Below are positions 8,292 through 16,415 of a stretch of DNA of 32,735 nucleotides, in pieces. The notes beneath the pieces were generated by a model. The model was not told where the DNA came from, searched no databases, and saw only the letters and a list, made by a program, of their open reading frames with translations. Source of the stretch: Gammaproteobacteria bacterium (GTDB taxonomy: Bacteria > Pseudomonadota > Gammaproteobacteria > PS1 > Pseudothioglobaceae); contig JASLYC010000034.1 of assembly GCA_030739975.1 (NCBI GenBank), forward strand, positions 1 through 32,735, given 5' to 3'. Every line of letters begins with the position of its first letter. The stretch's first letter is position 1. The position numbers and the translations under genes are program-made.

Positions 8292-9767
8292 CTAATAATG
8301 TCTAATCTCTGCCATATTTGGCACCATAATTGACGAAAAATTTAACGCAGTTTTCTCTATAAGCCTTGCTGAGACCTGTAACCTATACTCAGAAGTTGCA
8401 CGCACATCATCTATAGGGGAAAAGTCCTCCTTGAGTGCGAGATATGCTTTATGAACTAGATCTTTGTGTGTCCAATTGCTTACTATTGTTTTTTCTAACT
8501 GTTTTGCTCTTTTTGGTATATCTGACATGCCACCGAAAGCTATTCTAGATTCTATCAATACCCCATCATCTGTAGTGATTTTTATTGCCATGCATACTGC
8601 AGAAATGTCGTCTTCATATCGTTTGGATATTTTGTGAACCCATAAGCGTTCGTTGCTTGAGAGTTTGGGAACTAAAATGCTTTCAATAAACTCTCCTTCT
8701 TTTAGAGCTGTTTCTCTGTAACCCACAAAAAAGTCTTGCAGATTAACTTTACGTACATTGCTACCCTTCCTGAGCTTAACTAGAGAGTTTAGGGCAATCA
8801 GCACTGGAGGCATATCTCCTATAGGAGATGCATTAGCTATATTGCCTCCTATGGTTGCCCAATTCCTTATAGGCTTTGATGCAAACCTTAACAATAGCGA
8901 TCTTAACTCTGGGAATGATTCAACCAAAACTGACCACGCCGAATGGTAACTTACTGCAGCCCCTATCTGTATATATTCATTATTGTTTTCAATTGTTTTC
9001 ATCTCGGCAACATTTTGAATATTTATAATGTTCTCAAACTCCTTTAGTTGTTGAGTAATATCTAGACCTAAATCAGAACCGCCTGCAATTAACTTTGCAT
9101 CAGGATGTTTTTGAAAAATCGAAGCTAACTGGTCAATGCCTATTGGTGAGTTGTAATAAATTTTTTTGTTTTTATCTGTATAACAATAAGGCTTATTTTC
9201 GATTTCGTTAATCTCTTGTAAAGAACTTATTAATTTTGCATTGTTTTTAATATAGAAATCCTCATGGCATTGAGATTTTTTTGCAAAAATCAAAAAAGCG
9301 GCATTTATTATTGGCTTATAGCCTGTGCATCGGCACAGATTTCCTGATAACGATTCATTTATTTTGTCTAAATCAATGCTTGACTCATTATGATATAGAG
9401 CAAAAAGTGACATCACAAATCCTGGTGTACAGAAACCGCACTGTGAACCATTTGCTTGAACCATGGCTTGCTGAACTGGGTGTAATTTGTCGCCCTCAGC
9501 AAGCCCTTCAACTGTTATGAGATGTTTGCCGACAAGATTCAGCACAAGAGCAATGCAGGTATTGATGCTCTTATATTCGATAAATACCTTACTTCCAGTA
9601 CTTATTAGTTCTCCTACTACTGCAGTACAGGCACCACAATCTCCAGCTGCACATCCTTCCTTGGAGCCATTGTGGTTATTCTGTCTTAGCCATTGTAGGA
9701 CAGTCATGTTTGGGTTAACTCCAGCTAGGTCGACTGGTTTAATTGACTGATTAAATAAAAAGTGCAC
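8292..9767 (-). CDS. xdhA: Xanthine dehydrogenase, iron-sulfur/FAD small subunit XdhA
   Basis: The 491-residue subunit carries two [2Fe-2S] clusters and FAD and passes electrons from the Mo site to NAD. The ferredoxin-like cluster uses C39, C44 and C47 (GCAAGDCGAC) plus C71. The second cluster uses C110, C113, C145 and C147 (QCGFCTPGF and NLCRCTGYKP). The FAD domain follows, with 'AGGSDLGLD' and 'NWATIGGNIANASPIGD'. The start is GTG, sharing its first G with the TAG stop of uraH (TAGTG), so initiation is probably by re-initiation. Its product and that of xdhB form the enzyme at the entry to urate. Confidence 0.93.
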   Translation of the reverse strand: MHFLFNQSIKPVDLAGVNPNMTVLQWLRQNNHNGSKEGCAAGDCGACTAVVGELISTGSKVFIEYKSINTCIALVLNLVGKHLITVEGLAEGDKLHPVQQAMVQANGSQCGFCTPGFVMSLFALYHNESSIDLDKINESLSGNLCRCTGYKPIINAAFLIFAKKSQCHEDFYIKNNAKLISSLQEINEIENKPYCYTDKNKKIYYNSPIGIDQLASIFQKHPDAKLIAGGSDLGLDITQQLKEFENIINIQNVAEMKTIENNNEYIQIGAAVSYHSAWSVLVESFPELRSLLLRFASKPIRNWATIGGNIANASPIGDMPPVLIALNSLVKLRKGSNVRKVNLQDFFVGYRETALKEGEFIESILVPKLSSNERLWVHKISKRYEDDISAVCMAIKITTDDGVLIESRIAFGGMSDIPKRAKQLEKTIVSNWTHKDLVHKAYLALKEDFSPIDDVRATSEYRLQVSARLIEKTALNFSSIMVPNMAEIRHY

Positions 9768-10111
9768 TAACTACCTCTATAAGTCGAATAACTAAATGGT
9801 GAAATTAGCAATGGCACGTGATAATTTTGTTCACTATCTTTCACATAAAATCTGATCACTACATCTTTTAAAAAGCTGCAATCTGTGCCATTTTTTCTAA
9901 AGTAACTTTCAACATCAAATTCAATCTCGTAGCCGCCAGATATAAACTCAGATCCTTCGAGTAATGGTGAGTCACATCTGCCATCTGAATTTGTTGTTAA
10001 AGTTTTAACTAGTGTCGCTTTATCACCATGCAATATGTGTAGACTGACTTCGACACCACTTGCGGGTGTCCCTGAGGTAGTGTCTAGTACGTGTGTTGTT
10101 AGTTTTCCCAT
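9767..10111 (-). CDS. uraH: 5-hydroxyisourate hydrolase (transthyretin-related protein)
   Basis: The 114-residue protein hydrolyses 5-hydroxyisourate, the unstable product of urate oxidation, to OHCU. It has the HIUase signature at the N-terminus (LTTHVLDTTSGTPASGV, catalytic His7), a central Arg (R45, in DGRCD), 'HVPLLISPFSYSTYRGS' at the C-terminus with His98, and the YRGS tail that separates HIUases from transthyretin. There is no signal peptide, so it is cytosolic. It sits between guaD (6 bp) and xdhA (1-nt overlap). Confidence 0.95.
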   Translation of the reverse strand: MGKLTTHVLDTTSGTPASGVEVSLHILHGDKATLVKTLTTNSDGRCDSPLLEGSEFISGGYEIEFDVESYFRKNGTDCSFLKDVVIRFYVKDSEQNYHVPLLISPFSYSTYRGS

Positions 10112-10117
10112 GTTTGT

Positions 10118-11431
10118 CTATGCCTCCATTTTTGTATATATACACTCGCCTAATGAATAAACCTCACTCACTAATCTGTCATCTCCAAGTGTCATTAAGC
10201 AGAACAATAACTGTTCGATATCTTTTACTGCAGACAATCTTTGCTCTATAAGGCTTGTCGCTTTTAAATCTAATACAATAAAATCAGCCTCTTTGTTTTG
10301 TTCAAAGTTACCTATGCAGTCATCCATATTCAAGACCTTTGCGCCTGCCAATGTTGTTAAATAAAATGCCCTTATAGGGCTCAATGTGTAGCCACCGAGT
10401 TTTGCCACCTTATATGCCTGATTCATAACGTTAAACATTGAAAAACTATCGCCGCCGCCAATATCTGAGGAGAGTGATGCGTCAATATCATACACCTCCA
10501 GTTGGTCAAATTGGAATAGTCCGCTCCCCAAAAATAGGTTGGAGTTGGGGCATATGCTCACTTTAGACCCTGAATCGGCAATACGCTCATATTCGTCAGT
10601 TGAATTGTGTATACAATGAGCGAAGACAGAGTTTGTTCCTGTTAATTTGTATTTGTCATATACATCAAAATAGTTATTGTGCTCTGGGTATAGCTCTTTT
10701 ACCCATTGTATTTCCTCGTAGTTTTCGTTAAGATGTGTCTGCATCATAACCCCTTTGCAGTCATTGCTATTAGGGTATTGAGCTAACAAGTCTCCTAGCT
10801 TCCTTAACTGCTCTTTAGTAGATGTGGGGGCAAATCTTGGGGTTATAGCGTAACTCAACCTGCCGTTGTTATGCCAACTCTCTATCAATGATTTAGTGTC
10901 AACGTAGGCATTGTCGTCATCGAGTATTTTAACTGGAGCATTCCTGTCCATCAAAACCTTGCCTCCTGCCATACGTAGATTTCTCTCCTTAGCAATAGTA
11001 AAAAATGTGTCAACTGAGGTGTTGTGGGTCGTACAGAAAGCCATCGCTGTGGTGGTGCCGTTACGTATTAGCTCATCAAAAAATAAATTTCCTATCTCTG
11101 ACGCATAATCCTTATTGTCAAACTTTTGCTCTTCTGGAAAAGTGAACTTGTCAAGCCATTCTAATAGATTCTGTCCGTATGATGCTATAACTTTATATTG
11201 AGGGTAATGAAGATGTGAGTCAATAAATCCTGGCATTAATAGGCTATCTTTAAAGCTTGTAATGTTTGTATCAGTATCAATCTTTCCAATTAACTCTGAG
11301 TACTCTCCTACCTCAACTATTCTGCCATCATAAACTAGCATGAGGCCGTCTTCAAAATATGACGCAATAACTGACCCTGAATTTTCAATGCAGTGGAAGA
11401 TAGAAGATCTAAACACCTTAATTTTGTTCAT
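10118..11431 (-). CDS. guaD: Guanine deaminase
   Basis: The 437-residue amidohydrolase converts guanine to xanthine and ammonia. Metal-binding residues appear in 'PGFIDSHLHYPQ' (H73 and H75), 'QTHLNEN' and 'FAHCIHNS'. The late 'SSDIGGGDSFSMFN' motif is diagnostic for guanine deaminase rather than other amidohydrolases. Length fits the family (about 430-440). Its ATG overlaps the puuD stop (ATGA). In this operon it is the entry for guanine. No adenine or adenosine deaminase is seen, so adenine compounds would need enzymes encoded elsewhere. Confidence 0.93.
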   Translation of the reverse strand: MNKIKVFRSSIFHCIENSGSVIASYFEDGLMLVYDGRIVEVGEYSELIGKIDTDTNITSFKDSLLMPGFIDSHLHYPQYKVIASYGQNLLEWLDKFTFPEEQKFDNKDYASEIGNLFFDELIRNGTTTAMAFCTTHNTSVDTFFTIAKERNLRMAGGKVLMDRNAPVKILDDDNAYVDTKSLIESWHNNGRLSYAITPRFAPTSTKEQLRKLGDLLAQYPNSNDCKGVMMQTHLNENYEEIQWVKELYPEHNNYFDVYDKYKLTGTNSVFAHCIHNSTDEYERIADSGSKVSICPNSNLFLGSGLFQFDQLEVYDIDASLSSDIGGGDSFSMFNVMNQAYKVAKLGGYTLSPIRAFYLTTLAGAKVLNMDDCIGNFEQNKEADFIVLDLKATSLIEQRLSAVKDIEQLLFCLMTLGDDRLVSEVYSLGECIYTKMEA

Positions 11432-12603
11432 TTTTCTATACTGTTATACCAATCAGATATTATTTTTCTCTCATCTTCAGTCATATTGGTTTTGTTATTC
11501 AGTGGCATATTTTTTGTGGCCACAGTGTGTTGATATATTCTATCTTTATTAATAAATGTGAGCTCCTCAGTATCGAGAACAAGTCCTCCGGGGGCGACCT
11601 TAAATATGTCATCAATAGGAGACGATGAATGGCAACTTGTGCAACGTTGGTTTATTACTTTCTGAGCCTCTTTATTGCTAATTTTATTTATCATATTTTC
11701 ATTTTTTGAAACTGGTGATAAATAAAATATTAGCAAAATTAGTGCCACAATAATAATTCCAATAAGGCTATTCTTTGCTTTGCCTATTCCCTTTAAATTA
11801 AAGTAGTGCCTAATCATTACAACTATAACAAAAACTGCAAGCAGTACCAACCAGCTATGGTTCGAGCTGTATATTACAGGGTAGTGCCCACTAATCATGG
11901 TAAACAATACTGGTAATGTAATGTAGTTATTGTGTCGAGATCTGATATAGCCTTTTTTACCTAGTTCAGAGCTTACATCAGCTTTATCTTCGCAAGACTT
12001 TACCAATACTTTTTGTACTGGAATGATGACAAAAAATACATTCGCAGCCATGATTGTTCCTAGCATAGCTCCAACTTGCATATATACAGCTCTTGGACTA
12101 AATATACAGCTATACAAGTAAGCACTGATTGCTACGGATGAGAGCATCAATAGAATAAAAATATAGGGCTTATTGACCAATGGAGATTTACATAAAAGGT
12201 CATAAACAATCCAAATAAATATCAACCCAAAAATGCTTAATAAAATTGCTATTAAAGGACTAATATCACTCCCATTAATTAGCAGGTGAGAGTTTGCATT
12301 AAAGTAATAAATAACTAAAAGTAGTAAGAACCCAGATACCCAAGTCAAATAAGCTTCCCACTTAAACCAGTGCAGTGGTTCAGGCAATTTTTGTGGGTAT
12401 TTTTCATACTTCTCTAGATAATAAAAGCCACCACCATGAACAGCCCACAGATGTCCCGCTATGCCATCCCTGTTGCCAGCCCTATTAAGCTTATTCTCTA
12501 ACCAGTTAAAATAAAATGACGCCCCAATCCATGCTATACCTACAATAACATGGAAAAACTTTAGGGCAAGGCTAAGCCATTCTAATAAATATATCTTTAA
12601 CAT
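11428..12603 (-). CDS. puuD: Membrane urate hydroxylase PuuD with C-terminal cytochrome c domain
   Basis: The 391-residue protein oxidises urate to 5-hydroxyisourate. The N-terminal urate oxidase N domain (about residues 1-300) holds roughly eight transmembrane segments, starting 'LSLALKFFHVIVGIAWIGASF'. A soluble C-terminal cytochrome c domain carries the haem site CTSCH (C321 to H325) and a likely axial methionine in 'ATKNMPLN' (about M366). Known PuuD enzymes pass electrons to the respiratory chain instead of making hydrogen peroxide as uricase does. The haem domain should therefore face the periplasm. The ATG overlaps the allA stop (TAATG), with a GGAG Shine-Dalgarno inside the allA end. 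Confidence 0.93.
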   Translation of the reverse strand: MLKIYLLEWLSLALKFFHVIVGIAWIGASFYFNWLENKLNRAGNRDGIAGHLWAVHGGGFYYLEKYEKYPQKLPEPLHWFKWEAYLTWVSGFLLLLVIYYFNANSHLLINGSDISPLIAILLSIFGLIFIWIVYDLLCKSPLVNKPYIFILLMLSSVAISAYLYSCIFSPRAVYMQVGAMLGTIMAANVFFVIIPVQKVLVKSCEDKADVSSELGKKGYIRSRHNNYITLPVLFTMISGHYPVIYSSNHSWLVLLAVFVIVVMIRHYFNLKGIGKAKNSLIGIIIVALILLIFYLSPVSKNENMINKISNKEAQKVINQRCTSCHSSSPIDDIFKVAPGGLVLDTEELTFINKDRIYQHTVATKNMPLNNKTNMTEDERKIISDWYNSIEK

Positions 12604-13121
12604 TAGGTCATCTCCAATAATATATTGAATCTTTTTAAATCATATATATCGCACTGTTCAATGTTGTCAATTTCAGGTTCGTACTGCCTATCAATAATGA
12701 TAAATTGTGATTCATTCTCAAGACTAATAAGTGGAAAATGCCAAACACCCCTAGAAAAATTAACGCCTTGGTCTCCATTTGAGATAAATGCTACCATTCT
12801 TTCTATATTGGGCTTATCTGCTGGTGGGGCAACGACAATTAGGAATTCTTTTTTGCCACGAGGGATAAAGCATTGACTGAATAGCGGATGCCTTTCCAAC
12901 ATATCTATATGTAATGGTAGGGCCCTCTTTTTTGCTACAAAAATATGTACCGCAGTATTGCCTTCTGCCTCAGATGTGTCTATAGATGCAAGGTTAGAGT
13001 ATTTATGCGCATACCCGTTATTTATAACTTTGTATTCATGGTTTTGTATCTCAACTACATCGCCAAACTGATTAAAGCTTTGCTTAGTCAATGGTTGTGG
13101 TTTTAATATAATGCTATTCAT
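12603..13121 (-). CDS. allA: Ureidoglycolate lyase
   Basis: The 172-residue cupin-fold enzyme splits ureidoglycolate into glyoxylate and urea. Family features are the start 'ILKPQPLTKQSFNQFGDVVE', the central 'HIFVAKKRALPLHIDMLERHPLFSQ', 'FIPRGKKEFLIVVAPP' and 'GVNFSRGVWHFPLISL', with the His residues expected for metal and substrate binding. Length is normal. It overlaps alc by 4 bp (ATGA), which fits coupled synthesis of two consecutive pathway enzymes. Confidence 0.93.
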   Translation of the reverse strand: MNSIILKPQPLTKQSFNQFGDVVEIQNHEYKVINNGYAHKYSNLASIDTSEAEGNTAVHIFVAKKRALPLHIDMLERHPLFSQCFIPRGKKEFLIVVAPPADKPNIERMVAFISNGDQGVNFSRGVWHFPLISLENESQFIIIDRQYEPEIDNIEQCDIYDLKRFNILLEMT

Positions 13122-14122
13122 AGTCGGACAAATTTACCTATAAGTTTTAATCTAGCTATTCCGCCATCTGGATATATATCAACCCTGATATGCGAAACTG
13201 GGTTTTGGTGCTCAATACAGTCTTCGCCAAAAATATGTTCTTTGTTCATTTCAAGCTTTTGTTGTTTGGTTAACTCTGACCAACCCTTGCTTTTATTAAT
13301 TAGTTCGGAGTCTTCAACTCCACTTATGCAATCTGCAGTTATTGAAAAACGGTCGGGGTAATTACCCTTAAAGAATTTAGTATCCAAAACTACTCCACTT
13401 ATTATTGCTGGCCTAGGTAGCTCAATAATTCCCCAGTCATTTCCTGGCTTTCGTCTTCTTCTAGTTTCCCAACCATCGCCCATATTCAATGGTTCGTGCT
13501 CGGCTAATATGTTTTGCAAATTACCGAAATGCTCATCGTTAGCGTACACAGCTCTAGCACCAGAGTTTGCTGCTATTACGTTTATATTATTAGTGTCATA
13601 TAATTCTTCATCAAAACAAATACTGCCATAAACCCTTAACCTTGCTATCCCTCCATCTGGATAGATGCTAACCTTTAGATGGGTTACTTCTTTTTGAGAA
13701 ATAGATGTAAAAATATTATTTGAATCACCTTCAAGGTTGCTCATTTCTAGCAAGTCAAACCATAAATTATTGTCTACAGAGTCAGCTATATTTTTTTCAC
13801 TCATATCTTCATTTATGCAGCAACCTAGAATTGAGATGCCGGGAGGGTAATTGCCAGTAAAGTGTCTAGTGTTAATATTAAAACCGTTAATCACTGATCT
13901 CTGACCAAGCTGAATAAAGCAATAATCATTCTTGCCATCTCTTCTTCTTCTAGTTTCCCAGCCATCCATCCATTTACCGTGATCATCGAACTTACCCTCA
14001 ATAAATACCGGCTCGCTTGGTTTGAGCATCCTTTCGGCATCTGCAAAGAATTCATCGCTACTAAATATTACTTTAGTTCCAAGATCACTACTAGCTACGT
14101 TTATTTGATTTTCAAATTCCAT
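13118..14122 (-). CDS. alc: Allantoicase
   Basis: Allantoicase hydrolyses allantoate to ureidoglycolate and urea. The 334-residue protein shows the family's two tandem allantoicase domains: 'GWETRRRRDGKNDYCFIQLG' in the first and 'GWETRRRRKPGNDWGIIEL' in the second, each ending in 'IYPDGGIARLRV' or 'IYPDGGIARLKL'. I place the start at the ATG at 14122 (MEFENQINVASSDLG), because it has an AAGGA Shine-Dalgarno at good spacing and matches usual allantoicase N-termini. A longer in-frame reading from 14149 would add nine unsupported residues inside uraD. The gene overlaps the uraD stop by 11 bp. Confidence 0.94.
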   Translation of the reverse strand: MEFENQINVASSDLGTKVIFSSDEFFADAERMLKPSEPVFIEGKFDDHGKWMDGWETRRRRDGKNDYCFIQLGQRSVINGFNINTRHFTGNYPPGISILGCCINEDMSEKNIADSVDNNLWFDLLEMSNLEGDSNNIFTSISQKEVTHLKVSIYPDGGIARLRVYGSICFDEELYDTNNINVIAANSGARAVYANDEHFGNLQNILAEHEPLNMGDGWETRRRRKPGNDWGIIELPRPAIISGVVLDTKFFKGNYPDRFSITADCISGVEDSELINKSKGWSELTKQQKLEMNKEHIFGEDCIEHQNPVSHIRVDIYPDGGIARLKLIGKFVRL

Positions 14123-14639
14123 AAATATCCTTAATTCTAAGCCATGCAATTTTATTTATCTCATCTATTGCATTTCTTTTTTCCTGTTCAATAGAATTGC
14201 CATTTCTTTTTTCAAAGCCATTAACAATTTCAATCTTACTTTTTTCTTTTATTGCCATAATGAAGGGGAATTTATATCTATTTAAGTATTCTTCATTTAG
14301 CCTTCTGAACATCTCTATCTCTTTATCAGTACAATTATCTAATCCGGCTGATTTCTGTTCACTAGTAGAGAATTTAGTCAATTCTTTAGCAGGCTTTTTC
14401 TTACCTGTAAGCATGGGGTGCGCTAGTATTAAACTTTGTTGTAAATCAGCATCTGCATTTACAAGTATTTCAGACAGAAGAGCATGAAACTTCTCTAAAT
14501 CATTATATTCAATGTTTGTCTTTACTTTTTTTAATGCCTCCTCTGCAACCCATGGCGAGTGTTCATATAGGTTTGCAAAGTTTTGCATAAAAACTTTCTT
14601 AGATTCTTGTGCTTGGTTATATGGTAGATTAATATTCAT
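14112..14639 (-). CDS. uraD: OHCU decarboxylase
   Basis: The 175-residue enzyme decarboxylates 2-oxo-4-hydroxy-4-carboxy-5-ureidoimidazoline to S-allantoin. Recognisable elements are 'LYEHSPWVAEEA' near the N-terminus, 'LAHPMLTGKK' with the likely catalytic His (about residue 74), 'FSTSEQKSAGLD', 'NEEYLNRYKFPFIMAIK' and the end 'KIAWLRIKDI'. I chose the ATG at 14639 (MNINLPYNQ), 5 bp after the puuE stop. The frame stays open to 14699, but the extra 20 residues would lie in puuE and look unlike the family. The Shine-Dalgarno is weak, so coupling to puuE is likely. Confidence 0.9.
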   Translation of the reverse strand: MNINLPYNQAQESKKVFMQNFANLYEHSPWVAEEALKKVKTNIEYNDLEKFHALLSEILVNADADLQQSLILAHPMLTGKKKPAKELTKFSTSEQKSAGLDNCTDKEIEMFRRLNEEYLNRYKFPFIMAIKEKSKIEIVNGFEKRNGNSIEQEKRNAIDEINKIAWLRIKDIYGI

Positions 14640-14644
14640 TTTTT

Positions 14645-15571
14645 TTATTTTATGTTGTTGTGCCAATGCTCTGCAATCTGTCCACGAGTGCAAAACCAAA
14701 CTCTGTCAAATTGACTAACATATTGTAAAAATTTTCTCATAGCCATAATCCTTCCAGGCCTCCCTAGAATCCTCGCATGCATGCCGATGGACATCATTTT
14801 TGGGCTTGTTTCGCCCTCCAGATATAGGGTATCAAAGCTATCTTTTAAGTAATTATAGAACTGCTCCCCTGAATTGAAGCCTTGTGGAGAAGCAAAGCGC
14901 ATATCATTCACATCTAGGGTGTAAGGAATAATTAGGTGCTTGCTGTTTGGGCTTATTCCATCAATCCAATAAGGCAGGTCATCGTCATAGGTATCACTAT
15001 CATAAAGAAATCCTCCATCCTCTAGTACCAATTTTCTTGTGTTTGGACTATTTCTACCTGTATACCAACCTATAGGCCTCTTACCCAATACTTCTGTTAT
15101 TATTTCGATACATTTTTTCATGTGTTTGCGTTCTGTGTCTTCGTCAATGAATTGATAATCAATCCACCTGTATCCGTGCGCACAAATATCGTAATTTTCT
15201 TTAACTAAATATTTAGCTAAATCAGGGTTCCTAGCTATTGCCATTGCAACTGCAAAGATTGTGATTGGAATATTGAACTCATTAAATAGTCTTAATATTC
15301 GCCAAACTCCTGACCTAGAGCCATACTCATAAATAGACTCCATACTCATGTGTCGAACCCCTTTATATGCTTTTGCAGCAACTATTTCAGACAAAAAAGA
15401 CTCGGAAGCTTCGTCATTATGGAGTACGTTGTTTTCTCCGCCCTCTTCATAATTAAGCACAAACTGGACGGCTATTTTTGCATTATCTGGCCATCTAGGG
15501 TTTTTGGCGTGCTGCCCATATCCTATCATGTCTCTTGGGTATGAATTATTGTTTGTTTCTGTATCTTTCAT
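14645..15571 (-). CDS. puuE: Allantoinase, polysaccharide-deacetylase type
   Basis: The 308-residue protein opens the hydantoin ring of allantoin to give allantoate. It belongs to the PuuE group of the polysaccharide deacetylase fold, unrelated to the amidohydrolase AllB. Motifs are 'YPRDMIGYGQHAKNPRWP' at the start, 'VLNYEEGGENN', 'VWRILRLFNEFNIPITIFAVAMA', 'HGYRWIDYQFI' and 'GWYTGRNSPNTRKLV'. It is the first enzyme gene after the regulator (9-bp gap). The choice of PuuE, PuuD, UraH and UraD together is the aerobic, uricase-independent version of the pathway. Confidence 0.93.
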   Translation of the reverse strand: MKDTETNNNSYPRDMIGYGQHAKNPRWPDNAKIAVQFVLNYEEGGENNVLHNDEASESFLSEIVAAKAYKGVRHMSMESIYEYGSRSGVWRILRLFNEFNIPITIFAVAMAIARNPDLAKYLVKENYDICAHGYRWIDYQFIDEDTERKHMKKCIEIITEVLGKRPIGWYTGRNSPNTRKLVLEDGGFLYDSDTYDDDLPYWIDGISPNSKHLIIPYTLDVNDMRFASPQGFNSGEQFYNYLKDSFDTLYLEGETSPKMMSIGMHARILGRPGRIMAMRKFLQYVSQFDRVWFCTRGQIAEHWHNNIK

Positions 15572-15580
15572 ATCGATTTG

Positions 15581-16264
15581 TTAGTTAAATATGTGACTAT
15601 AACTTGTTCTCTCCTTAGGCTTTAAATCAAAATTTAAAGACTCAACACAATTATTTAAATGTCTATTAATTGCAGCAATAGTTTTTGATTTGTCTTTGCT
15701 TTTGATTGCGTTAAATAGATCTTGATGTTCTTGGAATGAGCAAAACCCTGAATTCTTGTCTGCAAAAACCGAAGCGGCTAAAGCACTTAACAGTATAAGG
15801 GGTCTCAAACTTTCTACTAGGTATTGATTATGGCAAAGCTCTGCAAGCCTGAGATGAAAATTACATGAGGCTTGTGTAAGCTCTGCATTGTGGCCGGTAA
15901 TGTGTAGTTGCTTCTCTTTTTCTATAAGACCTTCAATTGCTAGAACATCTAGTTCGTCATCTATGTATTTATCTAGTAGTATTTGCACAATTCCATTTTC
16001 TATAACCCTTCTAGCTTGGAATATTTGTTTGGTCTGTTCTTCGCTAGGAATGGCAACCCTTACACTTTGATTTTTTTTATGTATCAGTACGCCGGCATCA
16101 ACTAGCTTTACAAAGCCTTCTCGAACTACATTTCTACTAAATCCAAACTCCTCCTGTAATGAAATTTCTGACAACTTAACACCTGGATTAAGTTTGTTGG
16201 AGAGGATCGCTCTTATTACGTGCTGTACAACTAAATCAGAGCTCTTGCTGTCAGTGGAAATCAT
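15581..16264 (-). CDS. GntR-family (FadR/FCD subfamily) transcriptional regulator of the purine operon
   Basis: The 227-residue protein has an N-terminal winged helix (about residues 10-75, with 'LSEISLQEEFGFSRNVVREGFVKLVDAGV') and a C-terminal FCD effector domain of helices ('QARRVIENGIVQILLD', 'FHLRLAELCHNQ', 'HQDLFNAIKSKD'). It is the first gene of the long purine-catabolism transcript. The promoter in front of it is overlapped by three TTGTNNACAA boxes, which fit the FadR-subfamily consensus (t.GTNnAC.a). Repression relieved by a purine intermediate such as urate or allantoin is a reasonable inference. The effector is not readable from the sequence. Confidence 0.87.
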   Translation of the reverse strand: MISTDSKSSDLVVQHVIRAILSNKLNPGVKLSEISLQEEFGFSRNVVREGFVKLVDAGVLIHKKNQSVRVAIPSEEQTKQIFQARRVIENGIVQILLDKYIDDELDVLAIEGLIEKEKQLHITGHNAELTQASCNFHLRLAELCHNQYLVESLRPLILLSALAASVFADKNSGFCSFQEHQDLFNAIKSKDKSKTIAAINRHLNNCVESLNFDLKPKERTSYSHIFN

Positions 16265-16301
16265 CTCTCATACCTTGTTTAAATTATATATAAGTACAAT
16301 C

Positions 16302-16330
16302 ATTCTATGCTTGTAGACAATTTTTGTCAA
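16302..16330 (-). promoter_or_regulatory. Strong sigma70-like promoter for the regulator and purine operon
   Basis: On the minus strand a perfect -35 TTGACA (16325-16330) is followed by exactly 17 bp and a -10 TAGAAT (16302-16307). Transcription would start near 16295 and give a leader of about 30 nt before the ATG at 16264. It is the best promoter match I find in the window. Confidence 0.75.
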
Positions 16331-16346
16331 CAATAATTGTCTACAA
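16311..16346. promoter_or_regulatory. Three-box operator array (TTGTNNACAA every 13 bp) for the GntR regulator
   Basis: Three palindromic boxes lie in a row: TTGTAGACAA (16311-16320), TTGTCAACAA (16324-16333) and TTGTCTACAA (16337-16346), each starting 13 bp after the last. Boxes 1 and 3 are exact reverse complements, so the whole array is symmetric about box 2. Box 1 fills the promoter spacer, box 2 overlaps the -35, and box 3 is just upstream. The boxes match the FadR-subfamily operator form, so they are the probable binding sites of the adjacent GntR protein. Confidence 0.75.
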
Positions 16347-16354
16347 TATTAATT

Positions 16355-16383
16355 TTGACTTATAAATGTATTTTTACTTTAAA
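16355..16383 (+). promoter_or_regulatory. Candidate promoter for the phosphoribosyltransferase gene
   Basis: TTGACT (16355-16360) is followed by 17 bp and TTTAAA (16378-16383). The -10 is poor. Operator box 3 ends 9 bp upstream of this -35, so the regulator could affect this promoter too. Confidence 0.35.
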
Positions 16384-16415
16384 AACAAAATGCCCTAATG
16401 TGGCATAATGATATT

